In this document: piece after piece, positions 1 through 10,242 of the stretch
Position numbering within the stretch: the stretch's first letter is position 1
Layout of the letters: each line of letters starts with the position of its first letter
Assembly: GCF_052324685.1 (NCBI RefSeq)
Contig: NW_027506903.1
Span: forward strand, 510,897-574,896
Origin: Brachyhypopomus gauderio
Lineage: Eukaryota > Chordata > Actinopteri > Gymnotiformes > Hypopomidae
Reading direction: 5' to 3'
Length of the DNA: 64,000 nucleotides
Made by a program: the position numbers and the translations under genes
The notes under the pieces: model-generated
Told to the model about the DNA's origin: nothing
The model's input: only the letters and a program-made list of their open reading frames with translations
The model's database searches: none

Positions 1-3000
1 GTGATGTTGGAAAGTAATCTCTCATCCCCACCAGCCTGCTTGTACAGGGATCGGGCAACCAGGGTGGCCACTTCAGTCAGCGACTATTTTTGGGGGGGAC
101 AAAGATGTTTTGTTACTCCAACATGCTCTACTAGTACCAATATTACTACTGGTTACCAGTATGGGTGCCCTGATGGTTCTGGTCCAGTAGAAACACAGAC
201 TGGGATACCTTGGAGGCTTCGGTCTCGTACTCCAGCCGTTCCTCTGGGCTCAGGTTGGAGGGATACGTCACGTTCAGGTACGCTGCCGTGTCGTACAGAC
301 TCTCGTAGTACCTGGATCAGGTGTGCAAAACTTTATTTAACCGTGTTCAACTTAAACTGCATCGAGTGCATTTCCAACAGGATCTGCATTCCGGTTGCTT
401 CCAGGAGCCATTCAACAACGCCCACTACCACACAAGCACTTGCCTGTTGATGAATGATGATTGGTGGTCTGCAAGCACCACGCCCGGGATTGGCTGAACT
501 CGCAAGAAGCGCTGGAAGGAGGAGGGGGGTAAGGCCTGAGTGACATTGGGTTCGGCCAATGAGAGCTCCATTGTGGAGGCCGCTGACTTGATATTGTCCA
601 CCAGATTCTTAACCTGGAGAAGAAGGAGGTCTCTGTAGTTGACTGAATAACTCCTGTCCACTCCCCATTCCCTCCTGGGGACGGGCGCCACCTACCTCCC
701 CGTCCACGGTGATGTTCTTACGAGACACCGGGTCTGAATGCATCCACAGCTTCGGGCCATTTCTCAGGCCAACCTACCAACACACAGCCATTATGTAGTT
801 TGTGTGTCTATGTGAATATGTGTGTGTGTGTGTGTGTGTGTGTTTGTACCTGCCCGATCTCTAGAAACGAATGCACGTTGTCCAAGTCAATCACAAACTT
901 TTTTTTTTCCATGTCATACACCATCCGGGAACTACCAATGTAATCAAAGGCTTCCTTAAACAGGATTAAAGGAAAAGACAACAGTTACTCACTCTCTCTG
1001 TTTCTCTCCCTCACTCTCTCTCTCTCTCGCACACACACACACAACAAAATGTAAAACTCAAACACACACACACACACCCCCTGGAAGAAGGTGAAGAAGA
1101 TGTTGCGAAGGGGTGGAGCTTCTTGAGTGACAGGGTACAGTGCGTGGGCGGCGGCCAGGAGCGTCACAATGCCAGAGACCGTCCCCTCCGCCGACGTGCC
1201 AACGTCCCAGAAGAACGACCGCCCATCCAACTGTGACAGGGAGTGTTAGAGAAGGAGGTTGTAACACACCGTACAAGATAACATACATTTTACCTCCATT
1301 GTGGTCAGTTGAGCCACGGTTAATTCAGTGAAGACATTAACCAGTAAGAGAAACATCACAGAGACACAATGAGCACAAAAGAGTTCTTCAGACAGAGTGA
1401 ATATACCAAGATGGCTAAGAGGAGGAGGGACCAGGTGGTCCAGACAGGAGCCCCCCCACTGGCCCAGCGCTCACCCTGGCCGCCGCGATCACGACGCTCT
1501 CGTTCTCCTTGTGACCTTTGACGCTGGTGTTGATTGGCCGGATGGACGCCCACACGTTGAAGTCGCTCAGGGGGTCGCACACGTCGGCGCGTCTCATGCA
1601 GGTCACCGTGTCCGTGACGGCGTGCATGTGGGAGAAGAGCTGCATGGCACAGAGCGGGTACTGCGGGGCGCTGCCGTTCACGCGCATGTTATGGTCTTCG
1701 TAGCACTGCGGGAGGGGGGGAGCGAGGGAGCGTTTACACACGCACTAAACCAGTTTGGATTGGTACGATTCGGTATCATTCCTTATAAGGAGTTCAAACC
1801 AGCAAACCAGTTCAAATCAGCACAACCAATAAATGAAAGGGGAGAGGGCTAGACACACGCGGCCCACAAGTATACACATGAATGGCCCGTGCACTTGTGC
1901 ACACCCACTCGTGCACACACACACAGCCGTGCACGCCCCTCCACCCACCTTGTGCATGACTTGGGTCTGATTGTCATCTTGGAGGGAGAAAACGGGGAAG
2001 GCGAAGTCCTCGTAGGACAGACTGTTCCCCAGAGGGTTCCACACAGTTCTGTTGCAGTTAGCCAGGTCAGGCCCATAGTTCTCCCTGTACACGCCTAACA
2101 GGACATGCAACCACAGAGACACCGTCAGACACCGTCAATCGGTGTGATGTAGACCCCCCCCCCCCCCACTCATACACCCACCCACCTGTGTTCTGGTTGG
2201 GGCAGGATGTGTGAGGGGAGAAACTATCAGCTGGGGCGGTGTTGGAGTTTATGACAGCCACACCGGCCACGCGTGTGGAGTTTTTCATCCTCATCAAATT
2301 GGGCCTAGACAAAGACGGGGAGATGACACCCTCAGCACAAAGATCAATGCCTCACAACACAAAGGCAGAATAAAAATATAATCAACCCGAGACCTGCTCT
2401 CGTGTGCCTGTGCATTAGGTGTGTGCATACCTGGTGAAGAAGGCTGCCTCCATAAGTACCATGTAGGGAGGATGAGGTCCAGTGTTGAGGATCCAGTCCA
2501 AATCCGCCTCCGTCTCCAAAACATGGAGAACTCCAGTGTCCCCCGATATTGAAGCTACAGCCCACCAACAACCAATGAGAGATCAAAACAACAAATATAT
2601 AAAAAATGGTCTGACTGCCAGATTTGTAGTAGACAAGGGTTTTTAAATATCATTCACAGCTATCCTGTTTGTTTGGAAACCTTGTGCACTTCATGTAAAT
2701 GCCATTAGACAACATATTTATGAAAGGGTTTCACGTGTGTATCAGTCAGTACAGGAGTTTCTGTGTCTTTGTGCATGGGAGGATCTTCATGATTGACTCA
2801 CATTGACATCCTATCTGATGTGTGGCATTGAGCAGCCGGACACACGGAACGGTATTGTTCAGTTCAATGTATATCTTTTGCTCAACGGAGCTACAGCTCG
2901 CATCTAGGCAAGGAAGAAATAAAAAATGATGGTTTAACGCTTAATAAAATGAGAATATGCAGTTCGTTTGGATATTTAAGTGCCTGACTGCTGCTGTTAC

Positions 3001-3182
3001 AGCCGATAAGCGTTTCAGGCTGCATGGCTAGGACAATAAGTTAGTAACAGTGAAGGCAGGACAGAAATACAGATATTATTTAATTACAAAAAAACCACGC
3101 GGTAACATTCTTCTAATAACTTACATATATGAAGCAAACTTATGATCAACAATTTAACCCATTTCAAGGATTCTGGACCCAT
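1..3182 (-). CDS. ncstn: Nicastrin, N-terminal ~490 residues (12 coding exons, runs off left edge)
   Basis: Nicastrin is the large glycosylated type I membrane subunit of gamma-secretase that gates substrate entry. Exons read from high to low coordinate: 3182-3125, 2903-2802, 2554-2431, 2304-2186, 2094-1949, 1705-1475, 1230-1078, 954-850, 773-696, 613-444, 311-209, 83-1. All junctions are phase-consistent. The start is ATG at 3182 in a good context (ggaagATGg), followed by a short hydrophobic signal peptide ([10 protein letters not shown]). Family-specific stretches include [47 protein letters not shown] and the [11 protein letters not shown] segment at about residues 312-325, which holds the conserved Glu-x-x-DYIGS. 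NxS/T glycosylation sites are frequent. The intron after 444 has a GC donor. Compared with human, about 12 residues are missing before CDPLSD. The remaining exons, including the transmembrane segment, lie outside the window. Family call is firm; ends are inferred by eye. Confidence 0.95.
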
Positions 3183-3693
3183 CTTCCTGGTTTTTCAACA
3201 CATCCGACAAAACAAAGGAAGTTCTGGTCAATCTATTTCCGGTTCCGGTTTGGCGTTTCCGTTACTCTGTTGAAAAAAAAAGTCCCTTAAAGTCCCAGTG
3301 GCGATTTACTGCCACCCACTGGTAGATCATTTTCTAACAAAAAACATTATTTGTAAATTAAATAGGATATTTATTTGAACAAAGGCTTGTAGTCATTTGT
3401 AATTGTGTCTACTTTTAAAATTAATCCAGACTTTGCAAATGCCCACAAAATTATATTATGTCAATTTCCGTAGTGACGTTGGCGTATGCGTCCGTTTTTC
3501 AGTATTTACGGTAGAACCGTAATTCTCCTCTTCCGTTGCGTGGTTGTCTAGGCACAAAACATCAAACCCTTCAACGGGTATTGTGTCGGATGTAAAGTGT
3601 TGCAAACTCTCCTGTTCGGTGTTTTCTAAGCCTGCAAAACCGAATTAAAAAAACAAACAAACTTTACAATACTGACGAGGTTATGTAAATCAG
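3183..3693. promoter_or_regulatory. Shared intergenic region between divergent ncstn and zinc-finger gene
   Basis: About 510 bp separate the ncstn ATG (minus) from the ATG of the zinc-finger gene (plus). No open exon is visible in it. The stretch 3460-3600 has several CpGs in otherwise AT-rich DNA. Such head-to-head spacing usually means a bidirectional promoter, but no specific factor site or TATA box is claimed. Confidence 0.4.
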
Positions 3694-6253
3694 ATGGATA
3701 ACATGTCAAACGGCTTCACTCTGCAAAAACAAATAGCGTCTATCATGGACGTGCTCGCGAAAGCTGCGGTGGCCGAAATAAGCAAAGTGGTGGACGACGG
3801 TGTTGTTATGCTCCGGCTCGAAATATGTGAGCGAGAAAACGAAATCGACACCTTGAAGCGAAATCTCCAAATAGTGTCGAATGAGCTGCGGGAGACGCGA
3901 CGTGCTCTCGTCCGGGAGTGTGTCAGTGGTCGCCCTGCAGAACAGTTTGCAATCTTTCAAGGTAGTGATATAGCCTATAATAACTCAGATAATCTCAAAT
4001 ATCCCTTGTTCTTGTCAATACTCGGTAGGCTTTAATACTGTTTAAAGTGTAAATGGGCGGTAGGGTTGAGGTGGTGACTTTGTTCATAAAAAAAAAAAAA
4101 AAGTTTAGATTTTTGTAAACAAAAGTTTTATGGTTATAATTTTTTAATGTGTATCTTCTCATCACCACAGGTGTCAAGGACAAAGAAAAGAGAGGGGCTG
4201 ACAAGGAGGTGAGAAGTGAGAATGTGGAGCGCCCACAAGGGGAGAGTCTCACCGCGACGTCCAGAGCCGTGGTGAAGTTGGAGGGGTCGAACGACGAGGA
4301 GGCGTCACGGGATCCAAACCGGCGCTCAGCCGCAGAGCTCACTCCGCACTCTGCCTGCGCTTCCAGTGAACAGTTCACCCAGGCGTGGTCGCCAGAGGCT
4401 AGTACTGAAGCTCAACCCCCCGAGTATTTCTGTTCCAGACAGGAGGATTCACAACACCGGCCCGGTCCTGGTGCCTGCGTGGAGGCCGTGTACCCTCCAG
4501 ACGGACCGGAGACGAGGTGTCCAAACCGAGAAGATGCGGCCGCCGGACGCGGTCCGCAGTCTCCGGACGTCCTGCGTGCGGCAGCGGGTCCGGAAGAACT
4601 TCTGCCGACACAGAACAACACGGGCCTCGGACCGTCCCACTCCCACACGCAGAACACGCTCGCGCACCTGCACCCCGACACCCAGGAGAACTTTCCTCCG
4701 GCGGGCCCCGGCGGCATCTGCAGGGGGAGGTCGCTGAACGGGACGGGGGTGGACAGGAGACGCTTCCTCTGCGCGTTCTGCAGCAAGAGCTTCGATCGTC
4801 ACAGCCACCTGGAGAGGCACCAGCGCATCCACACCGGGGAGAAGCCCTTCAGCTGCAGGCTGTGCGGCCGATGCTTCACCCAGAAGAGCAGTCTGAAGAG
4901 CCACCTGAAAACTCACCGAGGTGAACTCCCGTCAGGGCCAGATACTCACGCTCCTTTTGCTCCTCTGATTAGGTGTGGCACAGGCTAACGTAGTTACATC
5001 GCAGTAATTATCGTGTATTTGTAAATGTGAAAATATGGCACAATGTAGGTTAAAAGATTAGTTTCAAAATTCATTTTGACAGTTTGGCAAAACTGGACAA
5101 TAATGAAGTGCCAAGATATCATAATGCTAACTTTTCTTTTCCCATAGGATTCACCGGTGACATAGAAGCGGTTTGTGGGTTGCCTACGGAAGATAACCAC
5201 TTCAGTGATGAGTGGACTATGGCAGTTTACTGTGAGGAGCAGATCGGGCACCTCTCCTACAGAAATGGTGCAGATGCTCACACACAGGGACCTGACCCAC
5301 ACTCGTCATTCCTGGGCCAGGAAGAAGTTCACTTCATAAACACAGACGGGGTGTCCGGGCAGCACACACACGTGGATTTTCCGAGCGCTCAGAGCACAGG
5401 CCACGCCTCCCCGGTCGGGGATGAGTCGGAACCAGACGATCCGTGCGAGTCGCAAGGAAGTGACGATGCGGCGGATGGCGTCCTAGAAAACGTCATGAAG
5501 ACCGAGCACGAAGTGGAGGATAAAGATCAGACGCTGAGCCAGACGGCGTCGGACGTTAGCGTAGAGGATCGCAAGCGGCCAGACTCCAGCTGCGAGAGCG
5601 TTGCGGATGAGGGAGACGCCGAGACTCCGTCCTCGTTAAACGCAGCCGTCGCAGGACGAGACTCCATGCGGTCCGGGTGCTTGGAGACCCCAGACGTTAA
5701 CAAGCATCACCCAGAAGCTTCCACCGCTGTCGGGCACTTGTGGGGGGGCCCTGTGCTCACCCAAACCAGGTGCGCAGACAGCAGCCGAATCGGCGTGAAA
5801 CAAGAGGAAGAGTCCGTTTCGCTCGTGGACGACGAAGACGAGGACGGCGAAGAGGTCTCTCACGCCTTGCAGTTCGAGGGACGGAACGTGGCCTCGATGT
5901 TGGACCACGGTTCCGCCGCGCCTTTGTTCGGGACCCTAGAGGCCGCGGTGGCACCGTCGGGCGGCGTCCAGAGGGGGCGGCCCCGGCGATTCCCGTGCGT
6001 GCTCTGCGGGAAGAGCTTCGACCGCATGAGCCACCTGGAGCGGCACCGGCGGATCCACACGGGCGAGAAGCCCTACGCCTGCGGCGTGTGCGGACGTGGC
6101 TTCAGCCAGAAGAGCAGCCTGAAGGGCCACATGCGGACTCACGTGGGCGAGCGAACCTTCGGCTGCACCGCCTGCGGGGCCGCCTTTCTCACGCGGGCCG
6201 CACGCTACAGGCACGTGTGCCCGCACGCCACCGCCGGGCCGTTCTTGGGGTGA
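3694..6253 (+). CDS. Teleost C2H2 zinc-finger protein with N-terminal coiled-coil exon and two finger-bearing exons
   Basis: Likely nuclear DNA-binding protein. Exon 1 (3694-3961) encodes the helical N-terminus typical of a large fish zinc-finger family (QKQIASIMDVLAKAAVAEI, then a charged heptad-like stretch). Exon 2 starts at 4171 and carries an acidic linker and two C2H2 fingers joined by HTGEKP (about 4765-4920). It can end at a donor at 4920 or read through to a stop at 4988. Exon 3 (5148-6253) carries a second acidic linker and three fingers (about 5988-6230). Exon 1 ends in phase 1, both exons 2 and 3 start in the matching phase, and the donor at 4920 is also phase 1. So 1-2-3 (707 aa), 1-3 (457 aa) and 1-2-stop (361 aa) are all in frame. 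Exons 2 and 3 look like duplicates (SFDR-SHLERH-RIHTGEKP). The third finger of exon 3 ends H-x3-H. Exact isoforms are unknown. Confidence 0.85.
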
Positions 6254-7660
6254 TGGGGCGATGCCGCTCCGGCCGACGGCCCTGCTGAGGTGCAAGATCG
6301 CCCATGGCTATCCGGACTTCGGATGAGCCACTGAGATTCACACGTGGGAGTGGCCGGGTGCCGTCTGGAAGACTACCAAGATGTTGATCTTGGTAGATTA
6401 TTTTATGTAGGTTTTTTTTTCCTTCCTCTTCATGCAGAACTTTCTTCTCTTATGTAGCCAAACCCATTTAAACCCATTCGTTTTGTTTGTTGTACAGAGA
6501 CCGAGAGATTAAATTAAGTAGATTAGCAGTACGTTCACGGCTAGGTATATTGATTGGTCATATCCAGTGACGCGTGTTTGTGTTCCAGTCATAATGTTTT
6601 GTGCGGCATTAATGTTGGAAAGACAAATAGTTTATCAGCCTCCAAGCTGATATGTCCTGTAGCAAACAGATGGTAAGCAAGCCTGATCATCACTGTGTTT
6701 TTAAACATGTCCATGAATGACTTTGTAATTGTTTCTATTGCCTCTTTTAAATCGTGTATCACTGCTTGATGGCTGTTCATGCTTGATGGCTACTGCTCTG
6801 TTACTGAACCGGATACTGGCATTACACTGTGAGAATACAGGATACTGTAAGAATGAAAACATTAGTTTTATTTGTAGGTCACGAGAGTGAGTGTGTGACC
6901 CTTTATAACTCTCTTGTTCTCTTGCTGTAGTCCATATGCACCTGCCTCAAGATGGCCCCCCCACCAAGAATTTTTTACTTACTTGATCTCTACGCATTAC
7001 ACAGCCTTGCCCATCAAGATTCATTCACCCGAAGGAAAGAAATAGCATGTTCTGTTCTGAGACGGCGAGAACGCACCTGCTGAATAAAGCTGTTCTATTG
7101 GCCTTAGCTGCTCAGGAGAATGACACAGGCCCGCAGCCGAGAGAAAAGAGAGCATGAACACACACTCACCTGCTCGCACGCTCTGGGGGTTTTACACTCG
7201 CTGGTGCAGAAGCTGTTTTGTCGTCTGATATCGTTCGCCACACAGAAACTGTTCGTCTTAGACACACAATCACAATGACCTATAGATTTATGACTTTATA
7301 CAGCTATGCCTCTTTAGACAGATGCAGAGATGCCCAGACCAACTTGGTGCCCAAAATGTTCTGTGATGTTTGTCTTTAGAGCAGTGATCAAATTGTGCAA
7401 CAACAATTTTTTTAATGAATATCCATCCTTCATCCAGTCAGAGTTTCAGATACAATAGGATATTTAGATTCTGTCTTAATCTCCAAAGAAAACATAATTT
7501 GTCACAGTGTGATCGCATTAAATATTAATCATTGATACAGATCAGACATTAGACCTCTGTACACTACCCTATAAAAACTTTTAATGAACTCCCATGTAAC
7601 TCTAAAATACAGAACCAGCTATATGCGGAGTGAGAGTTAGTAAAAATTCTAGTGTGATAC
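6254..7660. other. 3' flank of zinc-finger gene and intergenic DNA
   Basis: No coding exon recognised. An AATAAA-type signal (ctgaataaagc) occurs near 7081. The stretch 6880-7260 has a U3/R-like look (TATA-like ttataa, then the AATAAA), but no terminal repeats were found, so an LTR is not claimed. Confidence 0.4.
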
Positions 7661-7664
7661 AGAG

Positions 7665-7786
7665 AGAAACAGGACGTTTCAGACAGATCCTTCATCAGCT
7701 GTGCAAGCAAAGTGGACAGGGGTCCTTCCAAAGTGCTTTGTTTGCACAGCTGATGAAGGACCTCCGTCTGAAACATCCTGTTTCTC
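7665..7786. repeat. Long imperfect hairpin (about 48-51 bp arms)
   Basis: Arms 7665-7712 and 7736-7786 are near-perfect reverse complements around a loop of about 23 bp. Matching cores are gacgtttcagacagatcctt against its complement, and catcagctgtgcaagcaaag against ctttgtttgcacagctgatg. Consistent with a palindromic MITE or an inverted duplication. Confidence 0.75.
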
Positions 7787-7852
7787 AGGAAACCTTGTGG
7801 GATACATTGCAGTACTGCAAAATATATATATACACATACACACACATATACA

Positions 7853-8440
7853 CACTATAATGCCAAAAGTATTCACTCATCTTCCTTGACTCATATATAA
7901 TCTTAAGTGACATCCCATTCCTAATCCATAGAGTTCAATATGACGTTGGTCCACCCTTTGCAGCTAGAACAGCTTCAACTCTTCCGGGAAAGCTGTTCAC
8001 AAGGTTTAGGAGTGTGTGGGGATATTTGACCATTCTTCCAGAAGCACATTTGTGCAGTCACATACTAATGTACGTACGTACGTACATACATACGAGATGA
8101 CTACCTCTTCTCACTATACGCTTTAGCATCTGGTGCCCCCACTCCATCAGTTTACGTGGCCTACCACTTCATGGCTGGCTTGCTGTCATTCCCAAACACT
8201 TCCATTTTGTTATAATACAGCTGACAGTTGAGTGTAGAATATTTAGGAGTGAGGAAATTTCACGACTGGATTTGTTGCACAGGTGGCATCCTATCACAGT
8301 TCCACGCTGGAATTCACTGAGCTCATGGGAGCGACCCGTTCTTTCACAAATGTTTGCAAAAGCAGTCTGCATGCCTAGGTGCTTAATTTTGCACACCTGT
8401 GGCCATGGAAGTGATTGGATGGGTGAGCAAAGTATTGCAA
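7853..8440 (-). mobile_element. Internally deleted Tc1-like DNA transposon (copy 1)
   Basis: The left end (cactataatgccaaaagtat) and the right end (gggtgagcaaagtattgcaa) match the terminal inverted repeats of the fuller copy at 39357-40713. 7900-8045 and 8110-8420 align to its two flanks. The middle, with most of the transposase, is missing and replaced by a gtac/cata-rich stretch at 8070-8095. Remnant reading frame on the minus strand encodes a Tc1-type HTH piece ([18 protein letters not shown]). Non-functional. Confidence 0.85.
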
Positions 8441-10242
8441 TTAAGAACGAGACTCTAGATTTATTGGTGGTGACATTTAAACCAGAACTTTCATTCTCAT
8501 CTCTCTCCCATCTTTGTTAGTTATGTATAAGATTTTGTATGAACTTTTAATGCAAATTGGAAAAAAATGCAAGGACTTCACAAGTAGCAGTTGTCCTTTC
8601 ATGTGGTTACGCATCTGTTGAAAACATGATGAATCTTACATGTCTGAACAATTGGTTGAAAAATGGCATTGAGAAATTGGGATACAATTCCTGATTCCTG
8701 AAGCAGACCAAGGAATGCTGTCCTTCTGAATAGACTGAATAAAATCACTGAAACTGATACAGCGATGAACATCCACAATAAGATTTCATTTACATTCTGG
8801 GAGGAGACCAATTGAGATAACATGATTAATAATTAACTGAGTGGATGAGTGTGAATGAGGAATGGTATCAGCTCTTCTGCATTTAAACTATGCTTCCTTC
8901 TCGTGAATATAGTAACATAGTATAGTAACGATTGGTTTTTAGTTGGTTTATTAATTTTAAACTTTGTCACTGAGCAAAGTACAAATACAGAGCAAACAAA
9001 ATACAGTCAGTATCTAACGAAATGCAAACAAAAAGAAGATAGTACAAGACAATGAAGTACAGTGAGTTACACTTGTATGGTCTGACAAGATGAGATTTAT
9101 TTCACATTAGTCATCCCAAAGGAAACTGCAGAACACAAAACGACCATGGCAGGAGCCCTAGAGTCCAAGCACAGAACAATGACCAAAGTAGACATGGGGA
9201 TAAACTAGCGAAGTCCAGACGGTATAGTGTATATATAGTAATGTAAGAATAGATAAACCTTTTTTACATATATAAAGAAAATAAGAATCACAACCACATA
9301 TATAAATTACAGTGCAAATAGTTTTAGTTTGCTAAGGGTATGAAAACGTTCGCTAGTATGTTTGCCCAACATTGAAGGCCTCAGCAGCGTTTCAGATGGA
9401 AGAAGACTGAATAACGTGTGTATGGCGTGAAAATCTTTTAACACTGCAACCCTCTGTGGGCAGCGTTTCTGCTGAATGTCCTTAACGCAGGGTAGATAGT
9501 CTCGACTGAGGTGTTGGGTTGTTTTCACCGCTTTCTGTGCGGCCTTCTGCTTAGAGACGGAGCTCTGACAATAAAATTCTGGTTTTCCCAGTGACTTCAA
9601 ATATCAAACTGGAATACAGTGCTTGTTAACAGCATTTATGATAACGGGATCTGTAAGCTGCAGGTCTTATCACGGTTCAATACGTTCTCACGTTTTTTAT
9701 AATCAGCTAATACATTTCTGTCCGCTTTGTTTACACATATATAAACTGGGATTAGCTGAAATGAACAACAGCTGGCGATTAGATTAAACCAGATATTCCA
9801 ACTACAAAAACTTCCTATCCGTTTATTTGACATCAAGGCAACAAAGTGAGGGGAAAACCGCTTCTTTCCTCTACTTTATACTTTGTTCCTTCAATCTACT
9901 TCGGGGTTTTTATGAGTTCAAAGCAGTTACGATCCGCCAAGGACGCCACCGAGTCAGAAACCCCAGCGCACACGGACCGAGGAGTGCAGTGAACGGAGCA
10001 CCGTCCCCGACCCCGTTTCCGCCGGGACGCCGCTTCACACGGGCCAGTGTGGGAACACTTCCGGGTCAGGAGCGCAGGAGACGGGAGAAGAGACCAAAAC
10101 AACATCAGAGACGCGCAGCCCGATTAAACCAGGACGTTTCTGTGACTGAAACGCTCCGAAGAACCCATCGCCAATAAAAAAACGAACCTTCACCACTGCC
10201 CTATGTCGAGCGGTCGACTTGTTTTTGCGGCAGCGGTTGTGA
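8441..10242. other. Intergenic DNA with an unrecognised minus-strand reading frame
   Basis: No recognisable gene. A minus-strand frame at 9307-9600 (97 codons, no ATG) has fairly protein-like composition and an acceptor-like sequence (tttgaag) just before it. A second minus frame, 9636-9833, begins with ATG. They match no family I know and may be chance or the end of an unknown gene. The last 250 bp before 10243 are GC-richer and probably hold the promoter and 5' UTR of the next gene. Confidence 0.25.

Noticed and set aside
1-450. 149-codon plus-strand frame at the left edge
   Set aside because: It lies opposite two real ncstn exons and has no homology.
6880-7260. Possible LTR with TATA-like and AATAAA signals
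   Set aside because: No TG...CA termini or target duplication could be placed.
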